Assembly: GCA_022571535.1 (NCBI GenBank)
Contig: JACZXR010000032.1
Location: 1-11,359 of the forward strand
DNA: 11,359 nucleotides
Direction: 5' to 3'
Source of the DNA: Deltaproteobacteria bacterium
GTDB taxonomy: Bacteria; Desulfobacterota; Binatia; UBA9968; CAXXLF01
In this document: in pieces, positions 6,615-11,359 of the stretch
Position numbering within the stretch: position 1 is the first letter of the stretch
How the letters are laid out: every line of letters begins with the position of its first letter
The notes under the pieces: model-generated
The model's database searches: none
What the model was told of the DNA's origin: nothing
What the model saw: the letters and a program-made list of their open reading frames with translations, nothing else
Program-made: the position numbers and the translations under genes

Positions 6615-7634
6615 CTACTTTTTGATGAACTGGTTAGTGTAAACTTCTCCCGAGGAGACCTTTCTCCCCACCGTAAAGTATTTATTTGTAATTCTGACCG
6701 TCTTTTCCAGGAGGTCCGGCTGCATAAAACCAAATCCGGACTTTAACGATTCGGGGAGAATGAAGACCTCCTCTACTGCGTGTTTCAGCTGAACTCGAGC
6801 CAGATCTTTTTTTAGCTCGGGTTTATGTTTTACCAGTATTTGGAGCGCCTCTTCCTGATGGTCACGGGCATAGCGCAGCCCCTCCATGGTCGCCTCCACG
6901 TAGGCTCGAATTGCATCGGGACGCTTCTTGACAAGCTCCTCCCTGACGATCAAGGAGCTTCCGTAAATGTTCAGCCCATTATCCCTCATATATATCCGCT
7001 TCAGCTTGATCCCCCGCTTGGTTGCCGCCCTTTGGGCCACCTCGTCGTTCGATGCACGGAACATCGTGATAAAATCAACCTTCTTCGCAACGAGAGCCGC
7101 AGGCTGAAGGGGAGGCGCGGTGTTTTGGATCTTGATCGCCTTGAAGTTGATATTATTGATCTTGCAAAAGGCCGGCATCAGAAACCATTGTGCCTGTCCG
7201 GGGCTGATGGCCCAGGACTTTCCTTCCAGGTCCTTCAAACCCTTGATGGGCGTCTCTTCGCGCCAGACAATGGTGACCGGAACATAGCCGAGCTGCGCGA
7301 CCGCTAGGACGGGAATTCCTCGCGACCTGGCAACGATTGTCGTGGCCATATCAGCGAACCCGACGTCGGCAAGTCCTGCACCTATCGCCCGGACCGTGTC
7401 CGCTGAACCCTTGCCGGCCTGTAAGTCTACGGATAGCCCGCGCTTCGAGTAGAAGCCTTTATCCCGAGCGATGAACCAGGGGGCATGTTTCCCCCCGACG
7501 ATGAAGTCCAATCGGACGACCAATTTGGATTTTTCAGCAGCCTCTGCTGAGGAAGCGTAGAATGCACCGCTTCCCCACAGCAGAAGGGCTACAAAGAGAA
7601 CAGCTACACCAGGGTGATTCAGAGATCTCTTCAT
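6615..7634 (-). CDS. ABC substrate-binding protein, NMT1/THI5-SsuA type
   Basis: A 339-residue extracytoplasmic binding protein. It begins with a signal peptide (charged MKRSLNHPG, hydrophobic core at about 10-28, cleavage probably after an alanine at 30-33; no lipobox cysteine). The mature N terminus, GGKHAPWFIARDKGFYSKRGLSV (about residues 47-69), is the hallmark of the NMT1/THI5-like and SsuA/TauA clan, and GLADVGFADMAT (87-98) is the next conserved patch. These proteins bind sulfonates, nitrate, pyrimidines, aromatic acids and other small molecules, so specificity cannot be inferred. GGAGGAG (7646-7640) stands 5 bases before the ATG, the strongest ribosome site in the operon, consistent with the high dose a binding protein needs. 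It lies between the permease (39 bases upstream) and the ATPase (25 bases downstream). Confidence 0.9.
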   Translation of the reverse strand: MKRSLNHPGVAVLFVALLLWGSGAFYASSAEAAEKSKLVVRLDFIVGGKHAPWFIARDKGFYSKRGLSVDLQAGKGSADTVRAIGAGLADVGFADMATTIVARSRGIPVLAVAQLGYVPVTIVWREETPIKGLKDLEGKSWAISPGQAQWFLMPAFCKINNINFKAIKIQNTAPPLQPAALVAKKVDFITMFRASNDEVAQRAATKRGIKLKRIYMRDNGLNIYGSSLIVREELVKKRPDAIRAYVEATMEGLRYARDHQEEALQILVKHKPELKKDLARVQLKHAVEEVFILPESLKSGFGFMQPDLLEKTVRITNKYFTVGRKVSSGEVYTNQFIKK

Positions 7635-7673
7635 TTTTTCTCCTCCTTATGAGTTTTTTAAAATCCTCTGAGT

Positions 7674-8450
7674 TTAGAAGGAACCTTCGACCTGCCGGAC
7701 TTCGGAGCTCCAGGGGGCTATCTTCCTCTGAAGAACTTGGACAGCCATGAAAAGACCGAGCGACAGGAGGGCAAGGATAAACAATATCACCAGCGTCAAG
7801 GCTGTGTCCAGGCTATAGAGGGCCTGCATGATGAGGTACCCGAGTCCTTGGTTGGCAGCGACGAACTCGGCAACAATAGCCCCGGTTACGGAGAGAATGA
7901 GAGCAACCTTAACTCCGGCGAAAAGATAAGGCAGCGAATTGGGCAGCCGTATCTTGGTAAAGATATCAAATTGTGATGCCCTGTTGATACGTGCCAAATC
8001 CAACAGTTCCGGCTCGACCTCCTTCAAACCCACCACGGTATTTACAACGATGGGAAAGAAGGCTACAAGAAATGCAATGGACATCTTGGAGAACATTCCG
8101 TAGCCAATCCATATGACCATCAGAGGAGCAAGGGCGCTCTTTGGCATGGCGTACAGGATGACAATTAGCGGATAGATGGTGTTCTGTAAGTGGCGCGAGT
8201 AGACCACGCTGATGGCAAAGCCAACGCCTAAAATAAAGGAGAGCGCGAATCCGCCCACCGCCTCGGCGAATGTGACCACAGAATGAATGGTGATGACATA
8301 CAAATTTTCGGTAAAGGCCGTATAAAGATCCCTTGGCGGCGGAAGAATAAAGTCCGGAACGTCGGTCATCCGCACGAGGAACTCCCAGAGCAGCAGCAGC
8401 ACCGCAAAGAAGACCAGAGGCTCTGCAATGTTTTTAACAGAAGACTTCAA
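7674..8450 (-). CDS. ABC importer permease, SsuC/TauC type
   Basis: A 258-residue inner-membrane permease with about six hydrophobic segments (roughly 11-28, 55-85, 92-113, 122-142, 178-200, 215-238), normal for the family. LPPPRDLYTAF (36-46) after the first segment is typical of SsuC/TauC-like permeases. The cytoplasmic EAA loop that docks to the ATPase spans about 144-170 and ends in IRLP; its usually conserved glycine appears to be Arg157, a small departure. The start is a TTG at 8450; an in-frame stop lies five codons upstream (TGA AGA GCG AAT ATT TTG), so no earlier ATG exists. AAGAG lies about 9 bases ahead, a weak ribosome site. The binding-protein gene follows after 39 bases. It would form a homodimer channel with the ATPase and binding protein of this operon. 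Confidence 0.88.
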   Translation of the reverse strand: MKSSVKNIAEPLVFFAVLLLLWEFLVRMTDVPDFILPPPRDLYTAFTENLYVITIHSVVTFAEAVGGFALSFILGVGFAISVVYSRHLQNTIYPLIVILYAMPKSALAPLMVIWIGYGMFSKMSIAFLVAFFPIVVNTVVGLKEVEPELLDLARINRASQFDIFTKIRLPNSLPYLFAGVKVALILSVTGAIVAEFVAANQGLGYLIMQALYSLDTALTLVILFILALLSLGLFMAVQVLQRKIAPWSSEVRQVEGSF

Positions 8451-8594
8451 AATATTCGCTCTTCAGGGCCCAGCGCTATAATATTCCCGCCACAGTCCAA
8501 TACCGCTGCTGGCGACGGGAAAAGCCCCGCGTCTCGTCTCTTCGCCAACGCTTCTTCAACAACCGTAGAAGCAGCGCTAAGAGTGAGCCTTGAG

Positions 8595-9065
8595 TTAGTC
8601 TGCATCGACTAACTTACCTGTCTCCATGTCCAGGCGATCGCTTTTGGGCCCCATGGTCTGCATGGCCTCGAAGCCCTTGTCCCACCTGTCACAATAGAGT
8701 TCCACGAGGTTGCCGTCGGGATCCCGGAAATAAACACTCTTCGTTACGTTGTGCTGGATGGTCGCCTCAACTAGTATCCCGAGCCCCTGCAATTCCTTAT
8801 GGGCTGCCTGCAACTCCTCAAAGCTCCCAAGTTGCCATGCCATATGGTACAGGCCCGGCTGCGTGGCGTCGGGCGGGTCGCCCGTTGCCATCTGGAAGAG
8901 CGCTAAGTCGTGATGCTCTTTGCCAAAACTGAGGAACACCATCCCTTTTGACTTGTCCTCGGATGCAACCTGGAGCCCGAGCGTTCGCAGATAAAACTGC
9001 TTCGAGGCTTCAGCATCACGAACCTTCAACACCAGATGGCCAAGTTTCCGCGCCCGAATCATCAT
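8595..9065 (-). CDS. VOC-family metalloenzyme, extradiol-dioxygenase-like
   Basis: A 156-residue single-module protein of the vicinal oxygen chelate superfamily (glyoxalase I, extradiol dioxygenase, fosfomycin resistance). Two beta-alpha-beta-beta-beta repeats are visible, and the metal ligands fit the classical set: His10 (KLGHLVLKV), His74 (GLYHMAWQL) and Glu122 (DPDGNLVELY). The final motif with an intact glutamate argues for an active metal site. Two adjacent ATGs are possible; the second (9062-9060) has GGGGG at better 6-base spacing than the first (3 bases), so the true protein may be one residue shorter. It lies 144 bases upstream of the ABC permease on the same strand and may head the operon. 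Ring cleavage or a related step on the imported compound is plausible but not shown. Confidence 0.85.
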   Translation of the reverse strand: MMIRARKLGHLVLKVRDAEASKQFYLRTLGLQVASEDKSKGMVFLSFGKEHHDLALFQMATGDPPDATQPGLYHMAWQLGSFEELQAAHKELQGLGILVEATIQHNVTKSVYFRDPDGNLVELYCDRWDKGFEAMQTMGPKSDRLDMETGKLVDAD

Positions 9066-9210
9066 TTACCCCCAACACTAGCGCACCCGTAGATTTTAAA
9101 GGGAGACTATCTGATAACGGGCTCTCATGCAACGTGTCGATCAGCATCCAGGCACTTATGCACTCGACATCACGGATCATCTTTCGTGCTGTCTCACGCT
9201 GATGGGTACG

Positions 9211-9401
9211 CCCCCTCGGCCTTGCCTCTCCTCGGGGAACGAGCCTTTCGCCCACGGGCAATGGACTGTGCCTTGAAGGCCCCACCCTATCCTGCCCCAG
9301 GCTACTTACTCCTCAGGTCTGGGCCTCACGGAACCTCTACGTTCAGGTGCCCGCAGCCTTCAGTCTCGCTCCCCTCGGAGAAGTATGTGTGGCCGAGGGG
9401 G
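9211..9401. other. Structured block closed by an 11-bp stem
   Basis: CCCCCTCGGCC (9211-9221) and GGCCGAGGGGG (9391-9401) pair perfectly, enclosing short hairpins: CTCG/CGAG (9231-9243), GCC/GGC (9271-9281), CCTG/CAGG (9291-9301), GAAC/GTTC (9331-9344) and CTCC/GGAG (9369-9380). On the minus strand a 32-codon ORF (9424-9326) runs into the block, an order that recalls a TnpB 3' end followed by its omega-RNA, but homology is unproven. The rest of the gene-free region 9066-9637 shows only the promoter described separately. Confidence 0.35.
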
Positions 9402-9569
9402 TCTGCTCCGAAAAAGGGGGACATCCGATACTGAACCTTCTCATAGAGAGAACAGGATTAGGATGAGTAGTTGAAAGCAGACAAGCAGAAGCCCATTGTC
9501 CCCCGCTGAGGAGCAGGTCCTCTCGGCTTTCTACGACCCCACGCTATTCGCAAAAGAGCCTGAAGGCCC

Positions 9570-9599
9570 TTGACATAGGAAGGAAAAGGTCGGTATGAG
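9570..9599 (+). promoter_or_regulatory. Candidate promoter of the two-domain VOC gene
   Basis: A perfect TTGACA (9570-9575) and TATGAG (9594-9599) are 18 bp apart, placing a start near 9606, about 30 bases before the gene. The -35 is ideal and the -10 matches four of six positions. Confidence 0.45.
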
Positions 9600-9637
9600 G
9601 GAATATTGGTGATAACGGAACACAAAGGAGGGATGAT

Positions 9638-10453
9638 ATGTTTGCCCAAATCAATCACATGGCGATGATTAGTAATCAGTACGCGATACTGGAAAAATAC
9701 TATCAGGTACTGTTCGGATTTAGGTTATCGGACCGTAAGGAACCCCCCGAGTCGGCGAGCGTCGTTGGCGACGGCTATGTTGGGCTTAACATTATACCTC
9801 GCCGGGATGGCTATGTGGGAGGACTGGACCATTTCGGGGTGGTGGTGGACGACATCGACCTGGTCCTTGAAAAAATGAAGAAGAATCATCCCAAGGCCAA
9901 CATCGTTAAACGGCCGTCATCACGCCCGTTCGCCGCCTACAGTGGTCACGATCCCGACGGGAACGTGTTTGATCTCGCCCAAAAGGGTGGGACCAACCGT
10001 AAGGATGTCTATGCCGAACAGGCCGAGAAGGGATGGACCCAGGACCGAACCTTCAATCGGTTTGCGATCCGGACGCCCAATGCCGAACAGGTAGCCGATT
10101 TTTACGCAGACGTCCTCGAGCTAGAGCCGGTAAAAGTGAAAGCGGACAATCCCAACATACACCTCTCCGATGGCCGGGTGATCCTTACCATCATGCCCTG
10201 GAAAATCGATGGCTTCGTCGACATGTCGATCAAGCGTCCGGGACCCGATCACATCGGCATAAAGGTGGAAAACCTGGAGGCCTTCAAGCAGGACGTCGTC
10301 AGGCTCAGCGGCAAGAACCCGTTCTTGGCCTCGATGCCCCTGGGCGGCAGCCCGGAATCCGAGGTAAGGCGGAAGTACTTTGAAAGGAACGCCTTGGGAA
10401 AATACCAACTGGCGGACCCCGATGGCAACTGGATCGACGTGACAGACGAATGA
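9638..10453 (+). CDS. Two-domain VOC protein, dioxygenase-like
   Basis: A 271-residue protein made of two VOC modules, the layout of extradiol ring-cleavage dioxygenases and related enzymes. In module 1, His7 (INHMAM) and His65 (LDHFGVVVDD) line up as ligands, and the last position is Asp112 (GHDPDGNVFDLAQ). In module 2 the first position has no histidine (RFAIRTPN), while His205 (PDHIGIKVEN) and Asp267 (DPDGNWIDVTDE) remain. Asp in place of the common Glu could still bind metal. Module 1 therefore looks like the metal site and module 2 may be structural, the reverse of classical extradiol enzymes, where the C-terminal domain is active. AAGGAGGG (9625-9632) stands 5 bases before the ATG. It converges with the third VOC gene. 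The substrate is unknown. Confidence 0.82.
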   Translation: MFAQINHMAMISNQYAILEKYYQVLFGFRLSDRKEPPESASVVGDGYVGLNIIPRRDGYVGGLDHFGVVVDDIDLVLEKMKKNHPKANIVKRPSSRPFAAYSGHDPDGNVFDLAQKGGTNRKDVYAEQAEKGWTQDRTFNRFAIRTPNAEQVADFYADVLELEPVKVKADNPNIHLSDGRVILTIMPWKIDGFVDMSIKRPGPDHIGIKVENLEAFKQDVVRLSGKNPFLASMPLGGSPESEVRRKYFERNALGKYQLADPDGNWIDVTDE

Positions 10454-10553
10454 TGGGAGTTGCCAAATAGCGGATACTCAGGCTATCGACCGTTACAAAC
10501 TCGTCCTCCGGTCAGGGTTCCCACCCTTTTCCTGTTGGCGGTGGAGCAACACG

Positions 10554-10630
10554 CGGATCTAACCCCGATCCGAAAAAAAGGGCAGGGGTAGATAGGTGCA
10601 ATTCACGTGATTGAAAATTTCGGATCGGGG
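10554..10630. other. Overlapping alternative hairpins between convergent genes
   Basis: CCCCGATCCG (10563-10572) pairs perfectly with CGGATCGGGG (10621-10630), while part of the same segment, GATCCG (10567-10572), can instead pair with CGGATC (10554-10559). The two foldings exclude each other. The A7/T7 run lies within the large loop, not after a stem, so terminator function is uncertain. Confidence 0.35.
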
Positions 10631-11020
10631 CTAACTGCCCTCTTTTTCCTCCGGTGGTTTCAAATCTAGAAACCCGTGCTCTGATATATCAAAGTAGTTA
10701 CCGTCTGGGTCTGAGGCCCGGGTCTCCGCGAAGGGTGCCTTGTCCCGGGGCTTGGGAAGTTTAGAGATATTCAATTTCTTTAATTTCTCTATCACCTTGT
10801 CCGCATCATCGACCTCGAATCCGAAATGGTAAAGGCCATTCGGAGAATTCTGAGAGTCGTTGGGCAGGATAGCAAGATTAAAGTAGCCGTCTGTAAGAAA
10901 AACGGCCCCTCCTTCTTCTCTCCCCTTGTGGAGAACCGTGAGATCGAAGACCTCCATATAAAAGGATGCTAGCTTTCCCGTATCCTCCGTCCTGATTGCC
11001 AGATGGCGAATTTTACCCAT
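10631..11020 (-). CDS. Small VOC-family protein
   Basis: A 129-residue single VOC module pair. Ligand positions are His6 (KIRHLAIRT), His65 (GLYHFGFEVDD) and Asp111 (DPDGNYFDIS), the same Asp-for-Glu variant as in the two-domain VOC gene next door, which suggests related chemistry. I chose the ATG at 11020-11018 (MGKIRHLAIR), where VOC proteins normally begin and where AAAGG precedes closely; the longer frame from 11185 would add 55 residues translated from hairpin-forming sequence. The gene converges on the two-domain VOC gene across 177 bases. A strong palindrome (11049-11078) and a TATAAC -10-like box (11048-11043) lie just upstream and probably belong to its control region. The substrate is unknown. 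Confidence 0.82.
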   Translation of the reverse strand: MGKIRHLAIRTEDTGKLASFYMEVFDLTVLHKGREEGGAVFLTDGYFNLAILPNDSQNSPNGLYHFGFEVDDADKVIEKLKKLNISKLPKPRDKAPFAETRASDPDGNYFDISEHGFLDLKPPEEKEGS

Positions 11021-11048
11021 GACCTTTCTGCTTTCTCTCAATGTTATA

Positions 11049-11078
11049 TCGACCACGGGGTTTGAATCCCGTGGTCGA
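11049..11078. promoter_or_regulatory. 11-bp palindrome upstream of the small VOC gene
   Basis: TCGACCACGGG (11049-11059) pairs perfectly with CCCGTGGTCGA (11068-11078) around an 8-base loop. On the minus strand it directly precedes TATAAC (11048-11043), so it covers the expected -35 region. It may be an operator, or a remnant of a mobile-element end, since CCACGG/CCGTGG recurs in the hairpin at 11263-11282. Confidence 0.45.
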
Positions 11079-11093
11079 CCAAAGGGAAGAGCT

Positions 11094-11174
11094 ACCGATT
11101 CTCCCCCCTGTGGAGTAATGGACCGCGACTCCACGGGGGAAACCCCATCGGTTTTGTGCCCGCGGCAAGCCGCG
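11094..11174 (-). other. Two further hairpins, structured RNA candidate
   Basis: ACCGAT/ATCGGT (11094-11099/11147-11152) encloses a stem of CCCCC plus GTGGAGT paired with ACTCCAC plus GGGGG (11104-11116/11128-11139) with one bulged T. Next comes CGCGG/CCGCG (11161-11174), whose minus-strand loop is CUUG, a known stable tetraloop. A weaker GTTTTG/CAAAAC pairing (11151-11156/11194-11199) spans it and competes with ATCGGT. Confidence 0.35.
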
Positions 11175-11255
11175 AGGTTACCCAATAATCTACCAAAACA
11201 AAGAGACCGTTGATCTCACTGGCGACTTCACTTAGGTTATAGGCGGCTCAGTAAA

Positions 11256-11359
11256 CCCCGTACCACGGACTTACGTCCGTGGCTTTAGGGCGCTGCCCTT
11301 ACAGGGAGGTCGGAACATTCATCCCCGCGCTTACGCACGGGGCGTTCTGTGGTACGGGG
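11256..11359 (-). ncRNA. Probable omega-RNA and right end of an IS605-type element
   Basis: Read on the minus strand, two 8-bp hairpins carry GUAA (GNRA) loops: 11342-11323, paired fully only on this strand thanks to one U-G wobble, and 11282-11263 (CCACGGAC/GTCCGTGG). A short CCCT/AGGG hairpin lies between them. CCCCGTACCAC (11359-11349) can close the whole with GTGGTACGGGG (11266-11256). The 3' end, a CCACGG hairpin followed by GTTTAC (11256-11251), resembles the ends of TnpB-associated omega-RNAs. An open frame enters from the right edge and stops at 11287-11285, possibly the TnpB tail. The transposase or TnpB gene itself is outside the window. Confidence 0.45.

Noticed and set aside
6590..6733. 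Longer N terminus for the ABC ATPase
   Set aside because: It overlaps the binding-protein gene and adds residues unlike the family; the GTG at 6589 has a ribosome site at proper spacing.
9186..9434. 82-residue plus-strand ORF over the structured block
   Set aside because: Its composition follows GC-rich paired sequence, no ribosome site is seen, and the underlying structure explains the open frame.
11060..11071. tRNA gene, from a T-arm-like GTTTGAATCCC
   Set aside because: No acceptor, D or anticodon arms can be formed around it; it is the loop of an 11-bp palindrome.
11021..11185. Longer N terminus for the small VOC protein
   Set aside because: The added 55 residues come from palindromic non-coding sequence, and VOC homology begins at the ATG at 11020.

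Overview
The window looks like a piece of chromosome from an uncultured soil, sediment or marine bacterium. It is moderately GC-rich and has Shine-Dalgarno-led genes. An ABC importer of the nitrate/taurine/THI5 type sits among several small VOC (glyoxalase/dioxygenase-fold) proteins, a mix common in Proteobacteria-like lineages such as Deltaproteobacteria, Tectomicrobia, Rokubacteria and NC10. No rRNA, tRNA or phylogenetic marker is present, so this placement is inference.

Left part (1-3677): a hairpin-rich leader without genes, a predicted secreted protein of unknown function (392-1195), then a long non-coding stretch (1196-1650). That stretch holds a possible three-way-junction RNA, a perfect palindrome and a hairpin touching the ribosome binding site of the next gene. 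A two-gene DarT/DarG toxin-antitoxin module follows (1651-3384). DarT-type toxins ADP-ribosylate DNA and DarG reverses this, and such modules are known in phage defence.

Middle (3678-5712): a Fic-family protein on the minus strand with an N-terminal inhibitory motif, an intact Fic motif and a C-terminal winged helix. Its promoter carries two near-identical palindromes, one covering the start codon, which suggests autoregulation. DarTG and Fic together form a small stress or defence segment built on nucleotide-transfer chemistry. A plus-strand AhpD/carboxymuconolactone-decarboxylase-like protein comes next.

Right part (5795-11020): minus-strand genes, in transcription order, for a VOC protein, an ABC permease, a secreted substrate-binding protein and an ABC ATPase. 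These are the parts of a complete importer, whose substrate cannot be read from sequence. Two more VOC genes (9638-10453 plus, 10631-11020 minus) converge on each other. The AhpD-like gene and three VOC genes suggest uptake and oxidative breakdown of a small organic molecule.

Right edge (11040-11359): dense RNA-like secondary structure. The last 104 bases fold better as minus-strand RNA, with hairpins capped by GUAA loops. They resemble the 3' omega-RNA and right end of an IS200/IS605-type TnpB element whose gene would lie beyond the window. A second structured block with an 11-bp closing stem lies at 9211-9401. These two blocks, and the Fic operators, are the observations most worth checking.
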